Positions 1 to 11,486 of a stretch of 64,000 nt of DNA are shown here, in pieces. The stretch comes from Chlamydomonas sphaeroides. Its lineage: Eukaryota; Chlorophyta; Chlorophyceae; Chlamydomonadales; Chlamydomonadaceae. Within the stretch, counting starts at the first letter, position 1; each line of letters begins with the position of its first letter. The stretch lies in the NCBI GenBank assembly GCA_001662425.1, contig BDDC01000055.1:2823-66822 (forward strand). Direction: 5' to 3'. A program made the position numbers and the translations under genes. The notes under the pieces were generated by a model. That model did no database searches and had not been told where the DNA came from. It was given only the letters and a program-made list of their open reading frames with translations.

Positions 1-3000
1 CCGCCACCGGGCTCGCGCCGCCGCCGCCAGCGCCCTTGGCCGCGGCCCCGCGGCGGCGCGCGCCATCTGCGCCCGCCACCGCTCGGCCCTTGGTCCCCGT
101 ACCCGGCCCGGCACCGGCACCGGTCACCTTGCGCGATACGTCCAGCGCACACAGCGTGAGGTACCAGCCGCCGTGCCGCGCGGCCACCTCCGCCGGCAGG
201 AGGAGCTCCGCCACCGCACGCTGCTCGTCCCACGCGAACGAGCCCAGCAGCTGATGCACACCGCCGCCGTCACCGGTCGCCTCGCCGCCGCCGCCGCCGC
301 CGCCGCCGCGGGCTTTGGGCAGCGGCAGCGGCGCTCCCTGCATCAGCGGCGCCGCCGTGACGGCCAGCAGCAGCGGCCAGTCGTCACGGTTCACCAGGTG
401 CCATCCGGGCCGGGCGGCATAGGTGAGCCGAGTGAAGGCCGCCCGCCTGCCGCTGCCGCCGCCGCCGCCGCCGCCGGAAGCTGCGGCCTGCAGCGCCATG
501 TGCATCCGCAGCTCCCACTCGAACAGCCGGGCCGAGCCGCTGGCATCGCACCGCAGCAGCGCGCCCAGCAGCGCGCCCGCCGTGCCTTCGTCGTCGTCGG
601 CGGCGCTGCCGCCGCCGCCGGCGCACGGCTCCGGCGGCGCCGCCAGCACTAGCAGGTGCGCCAGCGCGGCGGCGGAGCCAGCCGGCGCAGCGCCGCTGCC
701 GGGCGCGCCCTCCAGGAGCGCCTTGCCAGCCGGCAGCAGGTCAAGCAGCAACCGCGGCGCCGTCAGGCGCCGCCGCGCCGCCGCCAGGGCCCCGTCATCA
801 CCGCCACCGCCGCCGCCGCCGTCGTGGACCCAGTGCAGCCGCGCCGCCATGAGCAGGGAGGTCAGCCGCTCGGCCGCCGCCAGGCGCAGCCCCAGGACCG
901 CCTCCAGCGTGGGCCGGGGCACGCCGCCGAGCTGCGACTCGACCACGAAGCGCTCCGGCGCCGCCGCCAGCGCGGGGTCAAGCGCCGCCGCCGCCGCGAA
1001 GCCCACCAGGCTTTCGCAGCGCAGCGCGGCGTGCGGCTCCGGCCGCAGCGCCGGCGCCGCAGCCTGCAGCAGCGCCCGCAGCGTGACGTAGTCGGCCACG
1101 TTGCTAAAGTCCATGAAGTCAAAGGTCTGGGAGGCACTGGCGGCGGCGCCGCCGCCGCCGCCGTCGAGCAGCGCCGCCAGGATGTCGCCCGGCACAAGCC
1201 GTACCGCCAAGCGGCCGCTGACAAGTGCCGCCGCCGCGGCGGTCAGCTGTGGGGCGAGCGTGGCGAGTAGCCGGGCCGTGGCGGCGGAGGCGGGGGCCTG
1301 GCCTCGTTGGGTGCTCTTTGGCGGCTTGGCCGTGGAGGGCGGCGGCGCCGGCCCCAGCGGCACCGCTCGGAAGATGGACGAAGAGAAGTACACCTGCCAT
1401 AGGCAAGGGGCGGCGCGCTTAGGAGCAGCACGGGCTGCGAGTGCGGTACATTTGTCGTACATGTCCCGCACACCGCACCCGCCGTACCGTGTACTGCAGC
1501 TCGGGCGCCAGCAGCAGCGTCGGGTTGGCCGCCGTCAGCGCCCCCTCGCCCTCGCCCTCGGCCCCCGCCGCCTCTCCTGCCGCCGTCGCCGCCGCTGCCG
1601 CCAGGCAGCCGCTCCGCACGTACGACGCAACCTCCCGCCGTACCGCCGCCGCCGCCACGTCGCCGTCGCCGCTGATAGCCTCCGCCACAGCCGCCAGCGA
1701 CAGCTCCACCGCCGCCTGGCGCGGCCCCTCCTGCGGCCCCAGCCGCGCCTCCCGCTGCTGCAGCATCTCCTCAAGCGTCACGGAGCAGGTGGCCCAGGCG
1801 CCGAAGGCGGCGCGCAGCGCCGCCTCCGCCGCGCAGCGGCCGCCGCCGGCGCCGCTGGTGCCGCCAAGGCCGTCGGCGGCGGACAGCCAGGTCGGCCATG
1901 GCTCCTCCGCCAGCGCGGACAGCGAGGCGCGCAGCAGATGAGCGGTGCGGGCGCTGAGGCCGTGGCTAGCCCACACCTGCAGCACCGCGGCCGGCGGCGC
2001 GCCGCCGTTTGCGGCCATGTGCAGCAGCGCGGCGTTGCGTGCCAGCATGGACACGTTGCCGTCGTTGAGCGTCAAGCACAGCAGCGGCGGCGGCGGCGCC
2101 GGAGCTGAGCTGGCGGCAGCGCTGGCGGCGCCGCCAGGCGGCAGCACGGCCGCCGCAGTGGCGAGGAGGTTGCGGATGTCGCCGCAGGCGCCCAGCAGCA
2201 CGTGCAGCGGCGGCGGCGGCGCCGCCGCCAGCTCAGCTCCGGCGCCGCCGCCGCCACCCGTGACGTCATAACCGTGCGTGTTGCCGATGGCGTAATACTC
2301 GTGGGCCGTGGGTGCCCAGGCCGACTGTGCATAGGTATGGGCTGTGCGCTGCAGCAGCCCCCGAGGCGCAGGCGCCGCCGCGGCGGAGGCGCCACCGGCA
2401 GCTCCACTGCTGGCACCGCTGCGCAGCCGCAGCGCCGGCGGCAGGCGGCGCGCCAGGTCCTCAAGGCTGGGCATCCCTGCTCCAGCTGCCGAGGCCGGGT
2501 GGTAGGTGTTGTCGGCGGCGGCGGCGGGCTTGGAATAGATGCCCATGCGGCGAAGCTGCTCAGCCTGCAGGTCGGCGGCGGCGGCACGCGCTGTTGCCGA
2601 TGCATGCCATTGCAAGCAGCGCGCTAAAGCGCCGTGTGCAAGACGTTGAGACTACTAGAAGCAGCAGGCCCCCCAGCCAATACGCCCCCTGCGGCGCCAT
2701 GCGCCGCCCGGTTGCACGGCCGCGCACCTCGTGCGGCTTGGCCTGCCGTAGCTCGTCCACAACGGCCAGGCCCTCGGGGCCGGCGAAGGCGCATCCCACC
2801 ACCCGCACATCGCCGCCGTAGTTGAAGCCGACCTGAGGAAGGGAGCGTGTTGCGCGGCGATGGGTGCGCTCAGGTGACATGGCTTCGGCCATACTGCATC
2901 CCGGGCCCGAAGCCTCCACGGTGCATGACACGGGACAGCCGGACAGGTGTGCGCGCTCCAGTGGCCGCACCTGCACGCCCGACTGACGCATGGGCGGGAC

Positions 3001-5240
3001 GACGCTGCCGCGGCCGGCGCCGGCGCCGCCCACGCGCTGCTGCCAGTTGCTGCGCGAGGCGGCGCCCGAGAAGGCCACCTGGCTGGCGGCCAGGGTGAGG
3101 TGGGTGCCGTCCTTGACGAAGACGGAGTAGGGATCGTTGCCTGACAGCACGCAGGCCTGCAGTGGGTGGGGCCGCCATCGGCCGGGGCCAGGGCCACAAC
3201 TGGGCGCTTGGGGAGGAGCGCCAGTCACCGCGAGCCCCAGGCTGCGGCTGCCCCGTCGCTGCTGCGCCGAGCACCAGCACCAGCACCAGCAAGCTGTACG
3301 TGGCCGCCCCACTTGTCGGCACGAACCCTAGCCGCAGCCACACACCCCCGGCCGCCCCCAGGCCCCCACCTGCATGTGCACGCGTGCGCCCATGCCCGCC
3401 GACACACCGAACTGCCGGCAGTCGCGCAGCTCGCAGCCCAGCACCTCCGCTCGCAGCTCCGTGCCCGCCTGCCGGCCCCACGCCTCCGCCGCCTCCGTCG
3501 CGGCGCGCGCGCGCTCGGAGCGCTTGGGCCCTCGGCCGCCGTTCTGCGCCTCCGTGGCGGCGTTTACGGAGCTGCCCATTAGCAGCAGCCCCTCGCCCCT
3601 GGCGTCGTTGCAACACGAGCAACCGGTTTGCACGGCCAGTCAGCTGCAGCCGGGTGAGCTAGCATTGGAGCCCTCAGCTGTGGAGCCCCCGGCCAGGAAG
3701 GGGTTCTCCAATAGCAGGTAACCCCTCGCACGCTACTCACTTGCAGCGCAGTATGCGGCAGCGGCGCAGCGCCACGCGTCTCGCGCCGCCGTACGCCGAC
3801 ACGCCCTGCTGGCACTCGGCCACCTCGCAGCCCCACGCCGCCAGGCTGCCGCCCTCCCGCACCTCTACCGCCTGCGCCGCGGTGCGCACAAAGGCGCAGC
3901 GCGCCAGCCGCGCCGCGCCGTCGGTCGCCAGCAGCCCCACCTCGCCGTAGTCCTCCACTCGGCAGCGCAGCAACGTGAGCGCGCCGCCGCCGGCCACGCA
4001 CGCCGCGGCGCCCGTGCCGCCGCCGACCAGCCGGAAGCCGGCCAGCGTGACGTGCGGATGGGCGCCCGTGGCGTACACGGCGTGGCTGGCGCAGGGCGGG
4101 GCGCGGAGCTCGCAGGTGCCCAGGCCGAGCAGGGCGTAGGGCCGGGCGGCCGGGGAGCGGCGCGGCGGCGGGCCGAAGGGGCCGAAGGGGCCTGACATGC
4201 CGCCCGAGGGCAGCGGCAGCAGCATGTTGGTGGTGTGGCGGCCGGGGCGCAGCACCACCAGCGTCGCGCCTCGGCGCAGCGCCGCCTCCACCTGCACGGT
4301 GGCACAGGCCAGGGGCGCAGCACACGAGCTGTGCAGCACGGGGGGCTCCAGGTTCCGTGCCAGGCGCCGGCTTGCACGTGATGGGGGGGACGTTGCCCAA
4401 CGTGGCGAGGCGCGGCCATGCGCCCAGGCCGGGATGACGGTGGCGGCCAAGGGCTTCCAAGCAGCTACCGGCTGGCAGGCAAGCGCTTGCGTTGTAACGG
4501 GCGGGTCAACCTCCGTTAGGTTTCGGCCGGTCAAGGGCTGGCAACACACCTCGGACCAGGAGCCTGCTGCAGCGACGCCGGCCGGGTCAGCCGGCAGCGG
4601 CAGCCGCGGCTCCTCCTCATCTTCGCCCTCGCCGCCGCCATCGGCCTCCAGCCGTGTGGATCTCTTCGCTGTTTCTGCCGCGATGGCGCCGTACGTCTCC
4701 AGCATGGCGGGCGTGCGGCCGGGCGGGTCCGTGAGCGCAACGGCGGCCGCGATGGCGGGCCCTGCGTCCTCGTGGTTTTGTGGCAGCGACCTGGCCAGAC
4801 GGTAGTGGGCCTTGGCGTTGGCAGGCTGGGCGATGCCGGGTGGGGCGCGCGAGCAAAGGGCGGCAGGGGTAGGGCAAGGACGGGCAAGGTGACCGCATAT
4901 TGGGGCATGCGCGGTCGGGTGGGCCGCTGGGGGGCACCAGGGGCACGGCGACTCGACGCCTCGATCGCCACGGCTTGCACAAGGCCGTTGTGCAGCTCAC
5001 CTGCAGCTCTAGGCACGCCCGGGCGTCCGCGGCTGCCTCCAACAAATTGCCGAGCTCAAGATGGGCAGCAGCGCGGTTGCAGAGAAGCAGCGCGCATTCC
5101 TCTGCGTCCTTGGCGACCTGCAGACCCTCGTTGTACATTGTTACTGCAGCGACGTAGTCCTTGGCGACAAACGCCGCGTTGCCTCGAGCGCGAGCATCCC
5201 TTGGAACATCTTGCGTAGCAGCGCCTGTTCTAGGCGGCAT
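1..5240 (-). CDS. TPR / right-handed beta-helix / DUF4470-like multidomain protein (partial, runs off left edge)
   Basis: The start ATG is at 5238-5240. Eight exons join in frame, at about 5001-5240, 4550-4825, 3741-4291, 3370-3598, 2971-3156, 2728-2832, 1488-2564 and 1393 to beyond base 1, giving ~1350 residues so far. Residues ~10-95 are TPR-like (ARGNAAF, CNRAAAHLELGN, NAKAHYRLA). An acidic linker follows. Exons 3-6 are a right-handed beta-helix: it opens with ALRRGATLVVLRPGRHT and then carries short rungs such as GGGALTLLRCRVEDYG and LAAWGCEVAECQQGV. Exon 7 holds a DUF4470-like core (IGNTHGYDVT, HVLLGACGDIRNLL, LTLNDGNVSMLARNAALL) and exon 8 continues with FDFMDFSNVADYVTL. TPR and beta-helix parts suggest protein binding. 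DUF4470 occurs at the N-terminus of fungal MYND proteins and resembles part of the dynein-assembly factor DNAAF3. The overall function is unknown. Two adjacent genes split near 2.6 kb remain possible, because an in-frame stop would be reached at 2560 if the last intron were retained. Confidence 0.7.
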
Positions 5241-5995
5241 AGTGCTTAACTGTAGCAAATGCGCATCACGATGAGGTACAGCTGCGTAGGTCTCGCGTTG
5301 TTGTGATGCAAGGTCACGGGTCGGGCCATGCAGTTTTGGCCACGGGTCCTGACGTTGCCTCAACAGGAGTCGCCAGGTCCCATAGCCCAATCATAACGCT
5401 GCCCACAGCAGCGCAGCGTCGCTGAGCGTTGCTGTGGCATACTTGTCTGAGCGCACAACCGGGCGCTTGCAGCTGCTTGCAGGTCACGTCCCGGATCAGC
5501 AAGGGGCAGCAATGAAGCGGCGCGCCATTCACGTGCTCCCCCTGTGCTGCACAGCGACTGCGGTGGCTGGCTGAGGCGATCGATTCGGCCTGCAGCGCCG
5601 ACCCGGAAAGTGCAGTGTGCAGCAGTCCCGCCATGTCACCACTGCTGCCCTGCGAAGGGCCTTCCCGCCAACCCCCCGGGAAGCTGTCGCTGCGGTCGGC
5701 AGCCGCCCGAGGTGCGGAAGCAATGCTGGCATGAGCCTGCCCACAGAGCCCACAGAGCGGGATGCGAGCCGAGGTCCCGAAGTGCAAGCCGCAACATCCG
5801 AGTTCCGGTAACAGGCGCCCCCTCGGTGCTCCCAGCCTCCAAGCAACAATCCCGCCAGCCGCAGCACCGCCAAGCGCAGCACCCCCGTCTGCGCCAGTTC
5901 GTTCCCACATCGGCAATCTCTCCTCCTGCCTACGCCTCACATGCCCCACCGCAACCCGCTGCCCGCCATGCTCTGCCCTGCGCCTGCACGCCCCC
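5241..5995. other. Intergenic: RHD3 3' UTR and upstream region of the TPR/beta-helix gene
   Basis: Both flanking genes are on the minus strand, so this stretch should hold the RHD3 3' UTR (right part) and the promoter of the next gene (left part). No coding exon can be supported. No TTACA (TGTAA on the minus strand) was seen close to the RHD3 stop. Confidence 0.5.
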
Positions 5996-8900
5996 TCACT
6001 TGTCCTTCTTGGTCTCGGGAGTCGCGGGTGCTGCTGCGTGCAAGCCAGGACACAGGGAACGCCGTCAACATGCGCACACACACCTGGACAGGGCCGTCGT
6101 CACATCAAGTAACCTGAAGCGCATTTCATGCATGATCCCACCGACCTCCACCCCCGCGAGACTACTCCAACCAAACCCCTAACGTGCCCCCACCTGCAGA
6201 TGACCGCCGCGTGAGCTCCACTCCGTGCTGCTCGCCCTGCTGCTGCTCGCCACCGCCCTGCCCCTGCATCATGGCCGCCACCGCCTCCTGCGTTTTCCGA
6301 AACACCTGCGCGGACACAAGGACAGGGAGGGGCGCAGCGCCCATGGGCCTCAGCACCAGACACCCCAGCGCACGCGTTCACGCGGGGCCTGCCGCCCCCT
6401 TCCCGGGCCCGGCTGTGCCCTCCCGGCTCCGCGCCAGGCACCCACCGCTTGGCACGCCGGCACGAATCTGGTCGACAGCTTGAGTGCCCCCGGCAGCGCC
6501 CCCGCTGCCATCTCCCGCTCCACATCCAGCTCCACGTACAGGCTGGGAAGAGGCAGGGGCAGGGGTGTAGGCAGGCACGTAGGGCAGGAGGGGAGAGCAG
6601 AGGCAGACAGGCAGGGCAGGCAGGCAGTAACACGGCACAGAGCAGGGCCCTGTCCCCTGAGAACCCTACAAGCCTCCACCAGCACCCACGCTCCAAGGGC
6701 GCCCCGACACCAGCGCAACGCCGCCGGCCGCATCCCCGGGGCTCCCGAGCCCTGTCCCATCCCGGCAGCCCGCTCTGCCGGCGAGGCGGCCCCCGCACCT
6801 GCGCAGGAACAGCCCGACCGCGGTGATGATGATCAGCAGCAGCGGGTTGAACACGAGGTACATGGCCTCATTCCAGCCCAGCACCAGCAGCCCCGCGAGC
6901 GCCCACAGCGGCGGCATGCGGTTGCCCGCCAGCCGGTTGGCCTGCTGCGCCGCCTGCGCCGTCTGCACCAGCACGTTGCTGTACGACACAAACTCGCGCC
7001 ATGTGGTTCGCACATCGTGCGGTTGCAGCAGCACACAGGCCTCGTCCACGCCCGGCCAGTGCGCAGCGCTGAGCACGTCGAGCGCGGGGGCCGAGGTGGA
7101 GGCAGACGCGGGCGAGGGGCCGTCGGCGGCCGAGCTGCCGGCGCCGTCGGTGGTTGCGCTGTCCACGGAGACCAGCGCCGCGGGCGTGGAGGAGCTGCGC
7201 GCCAGCTGCATCACCGCAGACTCCACCGCGTCGCCTGCGGTGGCGGCGGGAGGGGCGCCGGAGGCCGCGCGGCATCAGGTCGCGTGAAGGCCCTCACCTC
7301 GCACCCCGTGCTGCGCTGCAAGGAGCCCAGCGCTGCGGAACGTCCGTGGCCCCCTAGCCCCTGGCCCCGTAGCCCCTAGTCCCGTAGCTCCTGGTCCCGT
7401 AGCCCCTAGTCCCGTAGCCCCTGGTCCCGTAGCCCCTGGTCCCGTAGCCCCTGGCCCCGTAGCCCGTAGTCAGCCGTCACGTCAGCCGTCACTAGCCCTG
7501 CCTGCACGGCGCCCACGCGCGGACGGCCCAGCGGCACGCACCCTGCGGCCCGCTGCTGCTGCTGCTGGGGGCTGCGGCGGGCGCGGCCGGCCGCATGACC
7601 GCCAGTTGGGACAGCACGGAGGCCGCCGCCTGCCGGGCGTTCGCCGCGATGGCGGGGATGTCGTCGCGCGGGCTCCACATGCGGGGCGCCTTGGAGTCGA
7701 CCAGTGAAAACACTTCCTGGAACCTGCAGCGCAACAGTTGCGGCACCACGAGTGTCTAGGAACCTGCACCTGCACCTCGATCCGCATTGCACTGACCCCG
7801 AACAGCCACGGGCAGGCAGCGCAGGTGGCAATGCGGGCAGGTGCCGCGGCGGCAGGGCGGGCCATGCACGGGACGCGCCAGTCGGGCGCTGCGCTGCCGC
7901 CCGCACCTGTCCTTCATGCGGCTCAGCCGTGTGAGCGCCGCCTCGCGCACGTGGCCCTCCATGGCGGCCGTGGCGCGCTCGCGCAGCTTGCTCGCCAGCT
8001 CATCCGCCTCGGGCGCCGCCAGGCCAAACCCGGATAGCGCCTGGGGGCCAGACATGCCACGTGCGCCACAGACCCACACGCATAAGAACGGCAACCCCGC
8101 AACAACGCGCATGGCTCAGGTCGTGCCGTGACAGGTGCAGGTGCCCCGCCGCGTGGCATCTGCCTCGGGACACACAACACAGAACAGCGGACCTCACAGC
8201 ACCGCGTGCAGGGCCCGGCCCGGCCTGTGTGCCCATGCCCATGCCCAGCGCCCTGCGCGGCCCTGCGACTCTGGCGGGAGTCTGGCCCCCCAAGCTCACC
8301 GCCAGCAGGCTCTTCTCCGCGGCTGCCGACGCGTCACGGCACACGCCGTGCAGGCGCGGCCACATGCCGGGTGCGCACACCTCCAGCAGCCCCAGCACGG
8401 GCCCGCTGATGCGCGACGCCAGCGCCTTCTCCTCGCGCGCCAGAGCGGCCGCTACGCGCTCCGAGCGCACTTTGGCGACCTGGCTGTCCAGCGCCTCCGC
8501 CAGCGCCGCCTTCTCCGCGGCGCCGTCCCAAGGTGTGCCTGCGGGAGGGGCCCCATGGCCGCTCACGCCTGCGCCGGCCCCTCTCGCGGCTCCAGCGTTG
8601 GCAAGCCCACCCCTTTACATTTGTGTCTGCACGCTGTGTTCCCCTCAGCCGACACCAGCCGTGCACGCAGCATGCAAGGCAGCATGCAGCATGCAGCATG
8701 CAAGGCAGCATGCAAGGTAGCCCCGCAATGGTGCGCTCTCGGGCCCGGTGAGGCCGCCCCTGTCTCCTTGGCTGACTTGCACCCCACGGCCGCTGCTGTG
8801 GCCCGCACCCGCACCCGCAATGTGCAGGTGCTTGTCGAAGGCGACCGAGAAGGCCTTGGCCGCCGCCGCCCGGCAGGCCGCCGCCGCGGCCATGAAGTCC

Positions 8901-11192
8901 CTGCCGGCGGCGCCCTTGGCGGCCTCGGCCTCCAGGCTGGCCAGCCGCAGGTCCTTCTCAAAGCCCGCCAGCACCGCCGCTTGCTGCGCCGCCACCTGCG
9001 CGCTGTACACGGGTTGAAGCTCCGCCAGCATCCGCTTGGTCAGCTCCTCGTGCTTTGCGTCCCGCACGGCCAAGTCGAAGTAGATGGCCTCCGCCTCATA
9101 CCTGGCGGCCAGCCGCAAACACGGGGCCGCGTCAGGCTACGGGCGGCTGCGGAGTCGTGCGGAACGCAACTCCGCGCTATGCCGCTCCGGGGCCCAGGAG
9201 CGTGGCTCAGCGCGAGAGCGGCTGCCTTCCGGTTGTGGACATCGCTGGGTAGTACTCTCTTTCGGCCCTATAAAGTTGAACACACGCACACGCGACCGGC
9301 CGGAGCGTGCCGTCGGCGCGGCAGCAGTTGGCGCCGCCAGGTGCGCTTGGCCGGCCCTTAGCCCCGCCACCCCAAACCGCCAGCGCCGTGCCCCACCCCT
9401 TGATGCAGCTGTCCGCCAGCGCCGCCGCCTGCGCGCCAAAGCCCTCCACGGCGCCGGCCGCCGCCGCCTCCCGCAGCGCGCCCCAGGCCTGGTCGCCAAT
9501 GAAGGCCCCCATCTGGTCCTCCAGGATCTCCTGGCACCGGATGTTGGCCACCATGACCTGGCGGGGCGCCGGGCGACGTCGGAGAATAAACGTACCAGGA
9601 GTCAGGCAGGCAGCAGCATGAGCAGGGCCCAGCTGGGTACATGGCCGGGGCGTGTAACGCGGGCTGTCAGGGGCCGGGCAGGTGGGAGCCGGGGCCGAGG
9701 GGCTGCGTGCGGCGGCAGCAAGGCGCGGGGCCGCACCTTGTGTGCGGGCAGGTTGAGGTCCTTCTGCGAGCGGATGACCTCCCAGATGTTGCGGATGCTC
9801 AGCGCAAAGGCATCGCCCGGCAGCTTCTCCTCGCCGCGGATGAGCGTCTCATCGCCTGCGGGCATGCCGGAAACGGGCAGCTGGAGGAAAGAGTGGAAGC
9901 TTGCGCCCTGCCGACTGGTGCAGCGACCCTGGCGCGCAGCTTATACAGGCAGCAGTGCGCTGTGGCCTGTGTGTTCAGAAAAAGGTAACATGTGGTATGT
10001 GTGTGTGTGTGTGGCGGGGGGCGCACCGTCGGGCGAGAAGCGGCGGCGCAGGTGCACTGAGTCCGCAACGAAGTCCTCGTACCGCTCCTCGAAATGCGAC
10101 AGTGCAGCGTATTGGACCTGCAGCGTTGCATGGCACACGGCATGTCAAGGACTTCGTGTGTGTCCTCGCCGCCTGCCTTTTGGCTCCAGCCGGGCGCAGC
10201 GGCGGTGCGGACCTCGGCGAAGCGAGGGACGGAGTGGGCATGGCTCTTCGCAGCGCCACCCGTCCAATGCCCCTTCAGCTTCCATTGCAGCCGGGCACAT
10301 GCACATGCCGTACTGATGCGGCCCCATGAAGAGGGTGCTGACGGACCTCAAAGAAGTCGGTGAGCTTGGAGCCAGCGTAGGCTGCGGGCTTTGCGATGCT
10401 GTCCCACATGCGGTCCAGGTCACCCTCCAGCACCTCAACCAGCTTGTTCAGCGGCGTTTTGGTCTTGTCACGGATGACGAACAGCAGCACCGTGCGCTTG
10501 CGGTCGGGCTCGGGCGCAAAGAGCTTAAGGTTGACCTGCGCGGGGCGAGGGATTCGGGTTGGCGTGTGGGGGCCCCTGGGACCCCTTGTGACACCGGACC
10601 ATGGTCGCGGGCCAAGCCCCAACGGGCCCCAGAGCCCAGGCGTGGTGCAGTACATAGCAGGCAGCGCACCTGGAAGATGGTCTTGAGCAGTGGCTTGCCA
10701 GAGCCGTGCTCGCGGCCGATGTCATGACACCAGACGTTCACCAGCAGCACATCCGCCACGGCCAGCGCAAACAGCGCGCTCTGACGCTCAAAGTTCGTGT
10801 CGTCCTCTCCCCGCTCCCTGCCGTCGCTCCCCTCCAGGTCCATCACCAGCACGGTGGTCTCCGTCACCTTCGGTGACTTGGACATCCAGATGCCCTTCGT
10901 GGTCTGGCCCCGCCCCTCCAGAGCGTCCATCATAGTAAAGCTCGTGCCAAACTGCGAGCACGCGGCGCCAGGGCACCTCAGCTGCTGACAGGGCCGCACT
11001 GACAGCCGATGCCCGCGCGAAACGCACCACATGGTTCAGCAGCGTGCTTTTGCCCGAGCTCTGCGGGCCCATGATGGCCACCACTTGGTAGTTGGTCTTG
11101 GCGTAAGCGAGCGCATTTGCCTCAACAAACTGGTTCACTGCGCTCTGCTCAAAGTTGCCCTCGCCGTTGATCACTTGCACTATATCCGCCAT
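5996..11192 (-). CDS. RHD3: RHD3/SEY1-type dynamin-like GTPase, ER membrane fusion
   Basis: Members of this family (plant RHD3, yeast Sey1, functional analogue of atlastin) fuse ER tubules to make three-way junctions. The start ATG is at 11190-11192. About 14 exons give ~842 residues, close to plant RHD3 (~800). Visible GTPase motifs are the P-loop GPQSSGKST (residues ~42-50), switch I GRGQTTKGIW, G3 DLEGSDGRERG and G4 VIRDKTKTPL. A long helical middle follows (WEVIRSQKDLNLPAHK, ANIRCQEILEDQ, EAIYFDLAVRDAK). Near 6.8-7.0 kb is a paired hydrophobic segment (PPLWALAGLLVLGWNEAMYL and LLLIIITAVGLFL), the expected membrane hairpin. The tail has YVELDVEREMAAGALPGAL and then FRKTQEAV. A short last exon (~5996-6030) ends TKKDK, which places lysines at -3 and -4 like a KKxx ER-retrieval signal. 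If the final intron were not spliced, the protein would instead end ~15 residues later at 6162. Introns carry several simple repeats. Confidence 0.93.
7355..7470. repeat. 15-bp minisatellite inside an RHD3 intron
   Basis: About 7.7 head-to-tail copies of a unit close to TAGCCCCTGGTCCCG. Variation is mainly CTGGTC/CTAGTC/CTGGCC. It lies in the intron between the exon ending near 7542 and the membrane-domain exon starting near 7234. Confidence 0.9.
8668..8717. repeat. CAGCATG/CATGCAAGG short tandem repeat in an RHD3 intron
   Basis: Alternating copies of AGCATGC and AAGGC form an imperfect tandem array in the intron between the exons near 8538 and 8815. Confidence 0.75.
9997..10013. repeat. (TG)n dinucleotide repeat in an RHD3 intron
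   Basis: A run of about eight TG dinucleotides lies in the intron just below the exon ending near 10027. Confidence 0.8.
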
Positions 11193-11486
11193 TGTGCCGT
11201 GTGGCTGTCAGTGTCACTGAGGGGGCCAGTGCGGCGTCGAGGTGCAAGCAGGGGGGGCCTGACTATACAGGACGCCCATGCCGCGACAGTCGCAACTGCC
11301 CCTCCTTGCGGTCCATCCCAACCCGCATCGCTGTCCGCCCTACTCCACACACCATTACTGCTTTTGAAGCTCGTACAACACTGCACGTTGCCAGGAGAGC
11401 TGTGTCGATCGTTCCTTACTGGCTCACAGGCGATGGGGCCCTAAGCAACCTTGCTCCTCGCTAGAGCAGAATACTTTACGAGGAAG
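11193..11486. promoter_or_regulatory. Divergent promoter region shared by RHD3 (-) and COG8 (+)
   Basis: Only 294 bp separate the two start codons, which point away from each other, so both promoters and both 5' UTRs must fit here. No clear TATA box is visible near either start; the sequence is only moderately GC-rich. The pairing of an ER-fusion GTPase with a Golgi tether subunit suggests, but does not show, co-regulation. Confidence 0.6.

Noticed and set aside
384..1270. Long plus-strand open frames at the left edge
   Set aside because: They are Arg/Ala-rich reverse readings of the minus-strand DUF4470 exon, a usual artefact in GC-rich DNA where stop codons are rare.
2560..2832. Separate end for the beta-helix gene at the in-frame stop at 2560
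   Set aside because: The donor CACGAG|GTGCGC (2728) and acceptor CTGCAG (2565) join in phase to the next domain and no poly(A) signal is seen. The alternative is kept only as a caveat.
9272..9278. TATAAAG, TATA-like
   Set aside because: It lies inside an RHD3 intron with no gene start nearby on either strand.
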